Positions 10,155-22,882 are shown, numbered from the stretch's first letter. The stretch: DNA of 64,000 bases from Psychromonas sp. L1A2 (GCF_009828855.1 NZ_WUAG01000001.1:124001-188000), one strand, 5' to 3'. The notes: generated from the letters alone by a model not told the origin. A program made the numbers and translations.

Positions 10155-10479
10155 GCAGCCGGTGGCTAACGTCTATTAGTATAGTAAAAAACAATACAGT
10201 AAAAGACTCTACTGTATTGCCAACTATCGAAAGTCTTATCGGGCATTTTTTGATGCTAGCTAAAAGGTGTTTTATGAGGAATTAGTTGATTTATAAGCTG
10301 TTTATCCGATCGGTACCAACCAATATAAATAGATTGGTACTACATATGAACTGCTCAATTGCCTAAATTTATTACCAGCTTTGTTAGAGCTTATTTAATT
10401 AATCAACTTTTCCGGATGTAAACCCGTAAATAAAAAAATCTACACTGATCTATGTATCAGTATTAAAAAGGAAAACAAA
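10155..10479. promoter_or_regulatory. Intergenic region with two inverted repeats before the cupin gene
   Basis: The gap between the Mo-enzyme and cupin genes holds a perfect 10-bp inverted repeat (CAATACAGTA at 10192-10201 and TACTGTATTG at 10210-10219). A second inverted repeat is GTACCAA (10313-10319) with TTGGTAC (10334-10340). The first lacks a U-tract and may be an mRNA-processing or attenuation hairpin. The second has the spacing of an operator. No gene was seen. Confidence 0.4.
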
Positions 10480-10830
10480 ATGACTGTAAAAGTTCTTAAG
10501 GATGTTATTGGTACAGATCTTCCATTGTTGGATATACCAGGAATTAAAGCATATTTAACCGATGTTACTGCTTCTGATAATACTACAAGCCCAATAGCTG
10601 CCGGTATGTTCCGTTTGGATAAAAGTAATCCTTTAGATTTCACATATAAATATGATGAGATGAAAATTGTGTTAGAGGGAGAGGTTACTGTTGAAGATGA
10701 ACAAGGTACTTCACATGAGTTAGTTGCAGGGGATTTAATTCAGTTCTCTAAAGGCGCTAAAGTCATTTTCAGTACACCATCATCAGGTTTAATGTTTTAT
10801 GTCGCACAGAGAAAATTTGGCGAACTATAA
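10480..10830 (+). CDS. Small single-domain cupin, EutQ-like
   Basis: A 116-residue cupin. The core runs from about residue 40 to 112 and resembles the EutQ/ethanolamine-utilisation cupin group (MKIVLEGEVTVEDEQG, then LVAGDLIQFSKGAKVIF). The usual metal-binding histidines of motif 1 are not evident, so metal binding is doubtful. A good ribosome-binding site (AAGGA) precedes the ATG. It lies between the Mo enzyme and the ferredoxin in the same orientation, so it probably serves the same pathway as a small enzyme, sensor or chaperone. No ethanolamine genes are nearby, so a role in ethanolamine use is unlikely. Confidence 0.75.
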   Translation: MTVKVLKDVIGTDLPLLDIPGIKAYLTDVTASDNTTSPIAAGMFRLDKSNPLDFTYKYDEMKIVLEGEVTVEDEQGTSHELVAGDLIQFSKGAKVIFSTPSSGLMFYVAQRKFGEL

Positions 10831-10864
10831 GAATAAGTTTAGTAAATAAAGAGAGGGAAATCTA

Positions 10865-11170
10865 ATGCCGTATGTTGTCACTGATAATTGTAATGCTTGT
10901 CGTTTTACCGAATGTGTTTCGTCTTGTCCGGTATCTTGCTTTCATTTTGATGAAAAAATGTTGTATATCAACCCTGATGTATGCATTGAATGTGGCGCTT
11001 GTGAAACCGCCTGTCCTGTGCAGGCGATACATGATGTTGCGACACTACCCGATGAGCTGGAAGAATGGATAGATATTAATGAGGAACGCTCTCAAATTTT
11101 ACCCGTCATTTCTGAAGCACAAGCACCGTTATCAACGGCAGAACACAGAAAAAGTGAATTAGGATTTTAA
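10865..11170 (+). CDS. 7Fe-type ferredoxin (FdxA-like)
   Basis: A 101-residue ferredoxin with two cluster sites. Cysteines 9, 12, 17 and 21 form the FdxA-type first motif, and 40, 43, 46 and 50 (CIECGACETACP) form a classical [4Fe-4S] motif. In Azotobacter ferredoxin I, the best-known relative, one cluster is [3Fe-4S] and one [4Fe-4S]. It begins like that family (VVTDNC). The strong site GAGAGGGA lies before the ATG. It sits immediately upstream of an adrenodoxin-reductase-like gene, so it is the likely electron carrier between that reductase and the Mo enzyme. Confidence 0.9.
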   Translation: MPYVVTDNCNACRFTECVSSCPVSCFHFDEKMLYINPDVCIECGACETACPVQAIHDVATLPDELEEWIDINEERSQILPVISEAQAPLSTAEHRKSELGF

Positions 11171-11232
11171 TTAAACCTTATAATCGTCCTCCAGATATTG
11201 GAGGAACGACTTTAGAAAAAGGATTGCAAGTC

Positions 11233-12603
11233 ATGTCATCAAGGTTAAAAATAGCAATCATTGGAAGTGGCCCAAGTGGATTCTACGCTGCAGAGGCTTT
11301 GTTAAAGTCCAGTTTCCCAATAGATGTAGATATGTTTGATCGTTTACCAACGCCTTTTGGTTTGGTTAGAAGTGGTGTGGCACCAGATCACCCTAAACTA
11401 AAACAAGTTATCAAGGTATTCGAAAAAATTGCAGCTAACCCTGCATTTCAATTTTTTGGAAACATTCATATCGGAAATGATATTTCTGTTGAATCGCTAA
11501 AACAGTCTTATCACGCGATAATTTTTGCTATTGGTGCAGAAACGGATCGAGCACTGGATATACCAGGTGAAAACCTGAAAGGTAGTTATACCGCAACTGA
11601 ATTTGTTGGGTGGTATAACGGGCACCCTGCACATCAACATCACCAGTTTGATTTGAGCCATGAAAAGTGTGTCATTATTGGGCAAGGAAATGTCACTGCG
11701 GATGTATGTCGTATACTTGCTAAAGATGTGGATGAATTAGCAAAAACGGATATAACTCAGAATGCGATTGACGTTCTATCTAAGAGTAAAATTAAAGAGA
11801 TTCATATAGTTGGTAGGCGAGGCCCTGCACAAACAAAGTTTTCAAACAAAGAGTTGAGAGAATTAAGCGAACTGGAAAGGTGTGAAATTGTTATTGATCC
11901 TGTTGATTTGCAACTAAATCAGGAGAGTGAGCAAGAGTTAGCAGATAAGTCTAATAAAAATAGCGTACTAAATATTAAACTATTCCATCAATTGTCCATT
12001 AATAAAGTAAAAGAAAAAAACAAACAGTGTTATTTTCATTTCTTAAAGAGCCCCATAGAAATATTAGGAGATAAGGCTGTTACAGGTTTAAAGTTAGCTC
12101 AAAATAAATTATCAGGACAGCCTTTTAATCAAATTGCAAATGTATCAGAACATAACGAGAACCTTGAATGTGGTTTAGTTTTTCGTAGTGTTGGCTACAA
12201 AGGGGTTTCACTTCCAGGTGTGCCTTTCGATAAAAAGAAAGCAATTATTCCTAATATAAATGGGCGAGTAGTTAATGAAGATGAACAACATTTAGATGGT
12301 CTTTATGTAACAGGTTGGATAAAGCGAGGTCCTAGTGGAATTATTGGTACCAATCGTGCTGATAGCATTGAAACGATTAGCTCATTATTAGACGATCTTC
12401 CTGCGCTTATTATTAAAAAAGACTCACTTACAGATGTAGAGCTTTCATTGCGCGAAATAAAAGAAAAAGGGGGCCATATAATATCCTATGCTGACTGGTC
12501 TAAAATTGACAAGTTAGAGGTTCAAAAAGGCTTTTCCAAAGAGAAACCAAGGGAAAAAATAACTAACATATCAGAGTTATTACAAGTTGCTAATATGAAA
12601 TAA
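11233..12603 (+). CDS. Ferredoxin--NADP(+) reductase, FprA/adrenodoxin-reductase type
   Basis: FAD flavoprotein that moves electrons between NADPH and ferredoxin. The FAD motif IIGSGPSGFYAAEALL is near the N-terminus, followed by the hallmark LPTPFGLVRSGVAPDHPK. The NADPH-binding motif VIIGQGNVTADVCRIL is near residue 145. The C-terminal GWIKRGPSGIIGTNRADS matches FprA and mitochondrial adrenodoxin reductase. I prefer the ATG at 11233 to a TTG at 11224 because AAGGA lies nine bases before 11233. It ends the Mo-enzyme/cupin/ferredoxin group. This type is unrelated to the plant-type Fpr of enteric bacteria, so it is probably dedicated to this pathway. Confidence 0.9.
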   Translation: MSSRLKIAIIGSGPSGFYAAEALLKSSFPIDVDMFDRLPTPFGLVRSGVAPDHPKLKQVIKVFEKIAANPAFQFFGNIHIGNDISVESLKQSYHAIIFAIGAETDRALDIPGENLKGSYTATEFVGWYNGHPAHQHHQFDLSHEKCVIIGQGNVTADVCRILAKDVDELAKTDITQNAIDVLSKSKIKEIHIVGRRGPAQTKFSNKELRELSELERCEIVIDPVDLQLNQESEQELADKSNKNSVLNIKLFHQLSINKVKEKNKQCYFHFLKSPIEILGDKAVTGLKLAQNKLSGQPFNQIANVSEHNENLECGLVFRSVGYKGVSLPGVPFDKKKAIIPNINGRVVNEDEQHLDGLYVTGWIKRGPSGIIGTNRADSIETISSLLDDLPALIIKKDSLTDVELSLREIKEKGGHIISYADWSKIDKLEVQKGFSKEKPREKITNISELLQVANMK

Positions 12604-13058
12604 TAGAAATAGGTAATAGCGTTGACTTATTTTCCATTTAATAGCACTACATGAGAAGTTGTTTTTCGTGAATTAGAGTATTTAATAAATATAAATTTTT
12701 GTTATCGTTTTCTTTTAAAAATAAAATAGTTAGACATAAATAAAACAGCGAAATAATTCGTTTGTATATTTAATAAGTAGAGAAAGGAAATGGTTAGCAA
12801 AAAAGTTTTCGCTGATGTTAAGGTAAAAGTTTATTGATAAACTATATCGTTACTTGGTTTTGATTGTCATCACTTTTTCATGAAACAGTAACCAGTCGGT
12901 TATAAACTTAGATTGAAATGATTATATTATTATGTTTTTGTAATGAGTTAATTTAGGTTCATTCATACTAGATAAAAGGCTTTACTTGAGTTTTAATTTT
13001 AGCTTCGCCATAATCACCGCGCAATGTTATATCTGTTTATACATAAAAAGGGATTAAA
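12604..13058. other. 455-bp AT-rich intergenic region with the ppnP promoter
   Basis: No gene is seen. Near the right end a good sigma-70 promoter occurs: TTGAGT at 12986-12991, a 17-base spacer, and CATAAT at 13009-13014. Transcription would start near 13021, about 40 bases before the ppnP start codon. Confidence 0.5.
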
Positions 13059-13346
13059 ATGAGTTTTCAAGCAAATGAATATTTCGACGGTAATGTAAAA
13101 TCGATCGCATTCCAAACTGCAACATTACCTGCAACAGTTGGTGTGATGGAAGTTGGTGAATACACATTCGGTACTGAAGCATATGAATACATGACTGTTG
13201 TTAGCGGTAGCTTAACGGTTAGACTTGTTGATACAACAGAATGGAAAACATATAACGCAGGTGAAACATTTGAAGTTGAAGCAAATTCTAGCTTTGATGT
13301 AAAAGTAGTAGTACAAACTGCATACCTATGCCTTTATAAAAAATAA
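13059..13346 (+). CDS. ppnP: Pyrimidine/purine nucleoside phosphorylase
   Basis: A 95-residue cupin-fold protein of the former DUF1255/YaiE family, known to split nucleosides with phosphate into base and ribose-1-phosphate. The family's opening ([18 protein letters not shown]) and later the segment [10 protein letters not shown] are clear. It spans the full family length (E. coli PpnP is 94). It has the strong site AAGGGA before the ATG, its own promoter and a terminator, so it is a single-gene unit. Confidence 0.93.
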   Translation: MSFQANEYFDGNVKSIAFQTATLPATVGVMEVGEYTFGTEAYEYMTVVSGSLTVRLVDTTEWKTYNAGETFEVEANSSFDVKVVVQTAYLCLYKK

Positions 13347-13383
13347 AGATTTAGGTGTAAAGTGACTCTATAAAAGTCATTAT

Positions 13384-13406
13384 AAGGAGCTAAGGCTCCT
13401 TTTTTA
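13384..13406 (+). terminator. Terminator after ppnP
   Basis: Stem AAGGAGC-TAAG-GCTCCTT followed directly by a run of T; classical intrinsic terminator 38 bases after the ppnP stop. Confidence 0.9.
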
Positions 13407-13826
13407 GTTTCTAAATATAATCAATTTCGATTTTATTCACTGCTTTGAGCAAATTCTCTTTCATTTAATAAGCTTTAATTCAGTGTGACTCAACTCAATA
13501 CAATAGTGAAGTTGTAATCAAAAGACTGCTTAATCCTTATCGCTAATCAATATACTTCAACACTATCTAGCTCAAACCTATCTACCTCAACATTATCAAT
13601 TTTTGTATCTGAATTTAAAAGCAATTGGGAGAGGATAGAGTCTTATTATATAAAGCGAATACTATAATAGGTTGCCTAATGTTATCTAGTTAACAAAACG
13701 TAATGATGTTCTGCGAGTTAGCTGTAGATTATTGATATTTTCTAAGAGGGTCACAAATAATCATACAATAGTATTATAAATTGCCTGCTGAATTATTTTC
13801 TCAATATAGATGAAGCAGGTAATAGA
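13407..13826. other. Intergenic region upstream of the alginate lyase
   Basis: AT-rich, with no ORF or RNA gene recognised. It must contain the promoter for the lyase gene but no convincing -35/-10 pair stood out. Confidence 0.3.
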
Positions 13827-14879
13827 ATGAAAAAATTATATTTAGGTGTGATCGTGGCAAGTCTTCTGACTGGTTGTGTAAGTAATGACAATCTCAAAAG
13901 TGAAGCCGTTGTGTCAAAAGCAATGCCGCCAACGGCTAATACTCTCGCATTAATAGCAAAACTTGATCCTACTAAAGCACCATCTCAAAACTTTGATTTA
14001 ACGAAATGGAAAATCAATATACCAATGGAAGACGATAAACCAGGTCGTGCAGGGAAAGTCATGGAGATTTCTGCTCAAGAACTAGGTGATCAAGTTAATC
14101 CATATTCACACTCTGATTGGTTCTATACAGATAAAAGTACAGGGGCAATGGTCTTCGCTACACCTAATAAAGCGATGACAACACCAAATAGTAAAAATGC
14201 TCGTAGTGAATTACGTGCAATGTTGGCTGATTCTTATAAAGATCCAAAAAACAACTTCGCATTAGCTGCTAATCCAAAAGCGGAAACTTACGGTTCAATT
14301 GGTGGTGAGTTATCAGCCACTTTATCGGTTGATTGGGTAAGCACTAGCGGTAATGATAAAAAGAACGGTGCTTTCTCAACTGTTATCGGTCAAATACATG
14401 CATCAAAGAACGAACCGCTTAAGATTGTCTATCGTAAACTACCTGGACATGAATATGGATCGCTATATTGGAGATATGAAATAAATGCGACAGGTGATAA
14501 TTATTCAAAGCGTAAAGATATCTATCATAATGTACTAGGCGCTTATGATCTCCGTACAGGATCGGATGATCCAGTTGAAGGTATCAAATTAGGAGAGGTA
14601 TTCTCATACGATGTGAATGTCGAAGACAGCATTATGCATTTAACCTTCAAAAAGAATATTGGCGAGACAAATGAAGTTGTTAAAAAATTTGTAGTAGATT
14701 TATCAAAAGCACATTACCAAGAAAATGAGTACGACGAAGGTTATGCTAATGATTGGATGTACTTTAAGGCGGGTAACTACAACCAATGTAATGTCGGATC
14801 TTCAGAATGTTCAAATAATGGTATTGCAGCAGGGGATTACGCAAAAGTCAGTTTTTATCAATTAACCTTAAATCAATAA
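13827..14879 (+). CDS. Lipoprotein alginate lyase, polysaccharide lyase family 7
   Basis: Secreted enzyme that cleaves alginate (a brown-algal polysaccharide) by beta-elimination. The N-terminus is a lipoprotein signal with lipobox LTGC and acylated C17, so it is anchored to a membrane, probably the outer one. Three PL7 signature regions are present in order: RSELR at 126-130, QIH at 189-191 and YFKAGNYNQ at 312-320. These supply the catalytic and substrate-binding residues in the family. It stands alone, with no transporter or second lyase alongside. A perfect hairpin follows at 14932-14960. Endo- or exo-action and M/G preference cannot be told from sequence. Confidence 0.92.
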   Translation: MKKLYLGVIVASLLTGCVSNDNLKSEAVVSKAMPPTANTLALIAKLDPTKAPSQNFDLTKWKINIPMEDDKPGRAGKVMEISAQELGDQVNPYSHSDWFYTDKSTGAMVFATPNKAMTTPNSKNARSELRAMLADSYKDPKNNFALAANPKAETYGSIGGELSATLSVDWVSTSGNDKKNGAFSTVIGQIHASKNEPLKIVYRKLPGHEYGSLYWRYEINATGDNYSKRKDIYHNVLGAYDLRTGSDDPVEGIKLGEVFSYDVNVEDSIMHLTFKKNIGETNEVVKKFVVDLSKAHYQENEYDEGYANDWMYFKAGNYNQCNVGSSECSNNGIAAGDYAKVSFYQLTLNQ

Positions 14880-14931
14880 ATAACAGGTCTATAAATAATA
14901 GAGCAACAAATAATAGAGTAATAAATAATTA

Positions 14932-14960
14932 TGTAGCCTTTCAAAAAATGAAAGGCTACA
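14932..14960. terminator. Hairpin after the alginate lyase gene
   Basis: Perfect 11-bp stem TGTAGCCTTTC-AAAAAAT-GAAAGGCTACA with no U-tract. The DNA before it (14889-14931) repeats AAATAATAGAG at a 15-bp period. It probably ends or protects the lyase transcript. Confidence 0.5.
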
Positions 14961-15198
14961 AATTATGAAAGATGAATAAACGATTTTTATAAATAATCAG
15001 TAGTAATTTAAGATCTAACACGTCTAAATTAACGAATTTATGTTTAATGAATGATTAAGGATTGTTAATATCGATATTAATTACATATTAGATCCCATTT
15101 TAAACGATTAAAACCTCCCATTATTGATTGAAAACCCCTCGTATTGTTGCTTAATTAATCACTTGACACTTTTGTTGTAATTAATCGTCATAAAACGC

Positions 15199-15226
15199 TT
15201 GCCAATAGTTTCGCTATCCCTATAAT
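15199..15226 (+). promoter_or_regulatory. rRNA operon promoter P1
   Basis: -35 TTGCCA (15199-15204), 16-bp spacer, perfect -10 TATAAT (15221-15226), followed by a GC-rich ACGCCGC discriminator typical of stringently controlled rRNA promoters. Confidence 0.8.
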
Positions 15227-15333
15227 ACGCCGCACAGACAAGGACGGAGGCGCAAGCCACTAACCAAGACTGAGAATAAAAGAAACGCTTTAACGATTCG
15301 AACTTCGGTTTGAAATTAAGTTAAAATAAGACG

Positions 15334-15361
15334 TTGACATTGTTCGAAAGGCGCGTAATAT
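15334..15361 (+). promoter_or_regulatory. rRNA operon promoter P2
   Basis: -35 TTGACA (15334-15339), 16-bp spacer, -10 TAATAT (15356-15361), again followed by an ACGCCGCC discriminator. It lies 135 bp downstream of P1, as in enteric rrn operons. Confidence 0.8.
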
Positions 15362-15382
15362 ACGCCGCCTAGCCGAAAGGCA

Positions 15383-15394
15383 CGCTCTTTAACA
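15383..15394 (+). promoter_or_regulatory. Leader boxA antitermination site
   Basis: CGCTCTTTAACA is the rrn leader boxA bound by NusB/NusE. A second copy, TGCTCTTTAACA, lies in the 16S-23S spacer at 17409-17420. The stretch 15398-15416 is the left half of the RNase III processing stem and pairs perfectly with 17216-17234. Confidence 0.85.
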
Positions 15395-15613
15395 ATTTAA
15401 TCAAACAATCTGTGTGAGCACTTGTTGTTGATGTGATTTCAAAAAAATCAAAGTCCTTTCTTGTAAAGGCAACATCAATAATAGTGACACACGAAATAAT
15501 TCATTATTTCAGAATAATAAATTGTTAATTGCTTATATTTATATAAGTCATTAGCAGTAAGTTTTAGTCAGTAGTATTGAGTCGCACTTTTAATTAAGTG
15601 CAAATTAAACTTT

Positions 15614-17158
<1,545 letters not shown>

Positions 17159-17263
17159 CGTAAAGAGACACATCCTTTGTATTTCGGTACATTGGCGCAA
17201 GTAATAATGAGTGCCCACACAGATTGTTTGATTAGACTGATTAGAAAGCAAAGTAGGTTCCGG

Positions 17264-17339
17264 GTCCCCATCGTCTAGAGGCCTAGGACACCGCCCTTTC
17301 ACGGCGGTAACAGGGGTTCAAATCCCCTTGGGGATACCA
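17264..17339 (+). tRNA. tRNA-Glu (UUC)
   Basis: A 76-base tRNA in the 16S-23S spacer with encoded CCA. The anticodon TTC lies in CCCTTTCACGG, and the D-arm and T-arm match E. coli tRNA-Glu. The acceptor pair 1-72 is G-U here rather than G-C, and the T-loop reads TTCAAAT. It is the only tRNA of this operon. Confidence 0.97.
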
Positions 17340-17742
17340 ACTACTACTTTAATAAAAGATACTTAATAACTGTTCTTGCTTAGAATGATTATTAAGTGTT
17401 TTTAACACTGCTCTTTAACAATTAGGAAAGCTGATAAATGTTCTTATTTATCACATAATAACAATGACTTAGTTCTGTTTTACAGAGTAAGTTGATTGAT
17501 GTGATAAATATAAACGAAATTGTTCTCAGTATTTAAAATAACTACTTGTAGTTAAATTAGATACTGTAATCAAGCAAAATAAAAAGCACACATTATAGTA
17601 ATTCGTTACCGTAATGTGAGTACGTATCTACTCAATCGTAAGATTGATAGGTGCACGAAAAACGATTGTTTTTCATATGTAAAATATGAGTCACAAGCGT
17701 CTTGGAACAACATACACATTAGACACTGTTTAGGTGTTGTAT
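17340..17742 (+). other. 16S-23S spacer, right part
   Basis: Contains the second boxA (17409-17420). Its end (about 17727-17742, TTAGGTGTTGTAT) is the left arm of the 23S processing stem and pairs with ATACAACACCTAA just after 23S. No second tRNA (Ala or Ile) is present. Confidence 0.7.
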
Positions 17743-20630
<2,888 letters not shown>

Positions 20631-20787
20631 ACAACACCTAAGTGGTGTTGGTGTTTACCAAGACACATAGAGTGGAATCTCTTTAAACTAGCGCTTGTGA
20701 AGTATATTTACATAGTTAAATTTTGTAAGATAAAACAATTTCAGAATTAGAACATATCGACTATTAGCTTTTCTAATTTATTTTTTA

Positions 20788-20906
20788 TGCTTGGCGATAA
20801 TAGCGCTGTGGTACCACCTGATCCCATGCCGAACTCAGAAGTGAAACGCAGCTGCGCCGATGATAGTGTGAGGTCTCCTCATGTGAAAGTAGGTCATTGC
20901 CAAGCG
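20788..20906 (+). rRNA. rrf: 5S ribosomal RNA
   Basis: About 119 bases from TGCTTGGCG to GCCAAGCG, which pair as helix I. The internal segment CCCATGCCGAACTCAGAAGTG is typical of 5S. It is the only intact 5S, and no tRNA follows it. Confidence 0.95.
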
Positions 20907-20918
20907 CCTAATACGAAC

Positions 20919-20952
20919 AATCCCTGTTGACTAACGTCAGCAGGGATTTTTT
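20919..20952 (+). terminator. rRNA operon terminator
   Basis: Strong stem AATCCCTG...CAGGGATT with a T-run, 13 bases after 5S. Confidence 0.9.
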
Positions 20953-21016
20953 CGTTTTGGTGATTTAATAATTTGGTTGTTTAATAATAATGACCAATAT
21001 AGAAAGTTGGGATAAT

Positions 21017-21070
21017 GAGTCGGCAGACTCGGTTTATGAGGACCCTCGCTCTGCGACGCCTTTCCATTAC
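21017..21070. repeat. Structured module also found in the EF-G 3' array
   Basis: Reads GAGTCGGCAGACTC (a hairpin) and, after a variable middle, CGCTCTGCGAC and TTCCATT. The same order with changed stem bases (AGACGGCAGTCT, GCTCTGCGAC, TTCCATT) occurs at 34153-34202. It lies between two similar terminators after the rRNA operon. Confidence 0.5.
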
Positions 21071-21100
21071 CAAGTGCCGATAAACCTCAAATACATGAAT

Positions 21101-21137
21101 AATCCCTGTTGACTGACATCAACAGAGATTTTTTTGT
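21101..21137 (+). terminator. Second, diverged copy of the rRNA terminator
   Basis: AATCCCTGTTGACTGACATC with AACAGAGATTTTTTTG copies the terminator at 20919 with a few changes. The preceding TACCAAGTGCC resembles the 3' end of 5S, so this may be what is left of a duplicated 5S-terminator unit. Confidence 0.65.
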
Positions 21138-21328
21138 TTTAGTGTTTAGAGCTTTGAAGTTAATGGATGAAATATAGCTATTAATGAAAATTCTATTACT
21201 CAGAAACAAGTCTATTTTTTGACTTTGGGGCGCTTGCTTTAGCCTGCAGGGTTTTAGTGTGTTTACTTAGTCATATTTAATATTCCACAATTAATATTAA
21301 TGCTTTTATTATACCAATTCAGATAGTT

Positions 21329-21660
21329 ATACCAATCGCATTAATTAACTGATCTACTTTACTTATTAAAATAACTTATTTCTTCGTTGTAAATTTCGTA
21401 AAGGGAACAGCCATTAAAGAATTATACCAATGGAATTAAATAAGTGATCAGAGATTGCGCAGGAAAAATTAACACTAATAAGGCGTGAGTTGCAGGAGAT
21501 AGTTGTTCTCACTTCAAAACTCACAACGCAGTTAGGAGTGATTTTAACCAGCAAGAATGATCACCTTATTAATTCTTTTGGTATTAATTCTCCGACAGAC
21601 TATTAACGAAGTCATTTTCCCTACGTAAAATTTAGAGCGCTTATTTAATAAAATTGGTAT
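21329..21660. mobile_element. MITE-like element, outer copy A (interrupted)
   Basis: Terminal inverted repeats begin ATACCAAT and continue as an AT-rich ATTAA(T)TAA run toward GATC (left 21329-, right end 21660). The body TTCGTTGTAAATTTCGTAAA and ATTCTCCGACAGAC recurs in an uninterrupted element at 60420-60628. It has no coding capacity. A second element (21424-21584) is inserted in it. Confidence 0.7.
21424..21584. mobile_element. MITE-like element nested inside copy A
   Basis: 161 bp with inverted ends ATACCAATGGAATTAAATAA (left) and, read from the right, ATACCAAAAGAATTAATAAG. Both arms continue to TGATCA. AATT occurs next to both ends (21420-21423 and 21586-21589) and could be the target duplication. 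It is non-coding. Confidence 0.65.
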
Positions 21661-21916
21661 TAATGTAAAAATTTAAGGTAAAGCTAACTGATTAATATTT
21701 ATTTATGCTCATTAAAAATGTTACTTAAACAATAAAATTGTAGTGCTATTGGTACTATTGAGGGGAATAGAGGGCGTGATTAACTTTTTATAATACATTA
21801 CCTTGTGGGCTCTGAATGGAGCTTGTATTCTCTGTTGATAAAGAAGATTCATTCGTAATTCAGTGAAATTGCTATAAGATCTTTTAAATTACTGAGTTGA
21901 ATAAGAGAGTTTAAAT
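21661..21916. other. Intergenic region before the small unknown gene
   Basis: AT-rich with no feature recognised. It should hold the promoter for the gene at 21917. Confidence 0.3.
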
Positions 21917-22162
21917 ATGGGCAATGAAACAGAGATCATCACTAATTTGGAAGCCTTAGAAAGTTTTTTAATCCTAGTGGAAAGTGGTGGGTTAGGATTA
22001 TCAAATGTATCTGGTTTAGCACTGGCTACCAATAATAAAGATGGGCGTAGATTTGTAGCTGTATTGGATGATAAGCATCAACTGCTATTGACACGTTGGG
22101 TAACAGAAGAAGTCTTTCAAACAGGCCAGGATTTGGTGCGTAATGGGGCTCGTAAGCACTAG
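21917..22162 (+). CDS. Small protein of unknown function (81 aa)
   Basis: I do not recognise this family. The predicted protein is soluble, 81 residues, acidic in its first half and basic at the end (VRNGARKH), with no cysteine, signal or membrane segment. A modest ribosome-binding site (AGAGAG) precedes the ATG, and a shared bidirectional terminator separates it from crp. A strong terminator just after the stop and normal-looking codon use argue that it is real. Confidence 0.6.
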   Translation: MGNETEIITNLEALESFLILVESGGLGLSNVSGLALATNNKDGRRFVAVLDDKHQLLLTRWVTEEVFQTGQDLVRNGARKH

Positions 22163-22198
22163 CTTATTCTTTATATTTCTTTTTTGTTTTATAAAATA

Positions 22199-22222
22199 AA
22201 AAACCGCAATGAAGCGGTTTTT
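22199..22222. terminator. Bidirectional terminator between the 81-aa gene and crp
   Basis: AAAAACCGC-AATGAA-GCGGTTTTTT, with A-run and T-run on either side, serves both convergent genes. Confidence 0.88.
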
Positions 22223-22243
22223 TATTACTATATTTAGATACGC

Positions 22244-22882
22244 TTAACGTGTACCGAATACAACGATGGTTTTACCATGAGCAGAGATAAGACCTTGCTC
22301 TTCTAGCATTTTTAAAATACGACCAACAGTCTCACGTGAACAACCTACGATTTGACCAATCTCTTGACGAGTAATTTTAATTTGCATACCGTCTGGATGA
22401 GTCATTGCATCTGGTTGTTTAGCTAAATCTAATAATGTGTTTGCAATACGTCCTGTTACATCTAAGAATGCTAAGTTACCTACTTTTTGGCTAGTAACTT
22501 GTAGTCTATTTGCCATTTGGCGAGAAAGACGCATTAAAATTTCTGGGTTTACAGTAATTAGCTGAGTAAATTTCTTGTAAGAAATTTCTGCAACTTCACA
22601 TGCAGATTTAGCTTTTACTGATGCGCTACGAATTGGGCTTTCTTCTTTATCGAATAAGCCTAATTCACCGATGAAATCACCTTGGTTCAGGTAAGATAGA
22701 ATCATTTCTTTTCCATCTTCATCTTTAATCACAACAGCAACAGAACCTTTAACAATGAAGTATAAAGTATCAGCTTTTTCACCTGCGTGAATTAGCATGC
22801 TTTTTGCTGGGTATTTATGTGTATGACAGTGTGATAAAAACCATTCTAACGTTGGATCGGTTTGAGGTTTGGTAATGATCAT
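22244..22882 (-). CDS. crp: cAMP receptor protein
   Basis: Global catabolite regulator that binds cAMP and DNA (TGTGA-N6-TCACA). The 212-residue chain is nearly collinear with E. coli CRP. It has a cyclic-nucleotide pocket (GELGLFD, then [16 protein letters not shown]), the dimer helix and a C-terminal helix-turn-helix ([19 protein letters not shown]). The E. coli motif [16 protein letters not shown] is present at the start. The ribosome-binding site AAGGGAAG is strong. No obvious CRP site was seen in its own upstream region. Confidence 0.98.
   Translation of the reverse strand: MIITKPQTDPTLEWFLSHCHTHKYPAKSMLIHAGEKADTLYFIVKGSVAVVIKDEDGKEMILSYLNQGDFIGELGLFDKEESPIRSASVKAKSACEVAEISYKKFTQLITVNPEILMRLSRQMANRLQVTSQKVGNLAFLDVTGRIANTLLDLAKQPDAMTHPDGMQIKITRQEIGQIVGCSRETVGRILKMLEEQGLISAHGKTIVVFGTR

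Noticed and set aside
10192-10219. TACAGTA...TACTGTA as a LexA box.
   Set aside because: The half-sites are in the reverse order (CAG...CTG) and the spacing is wrong.
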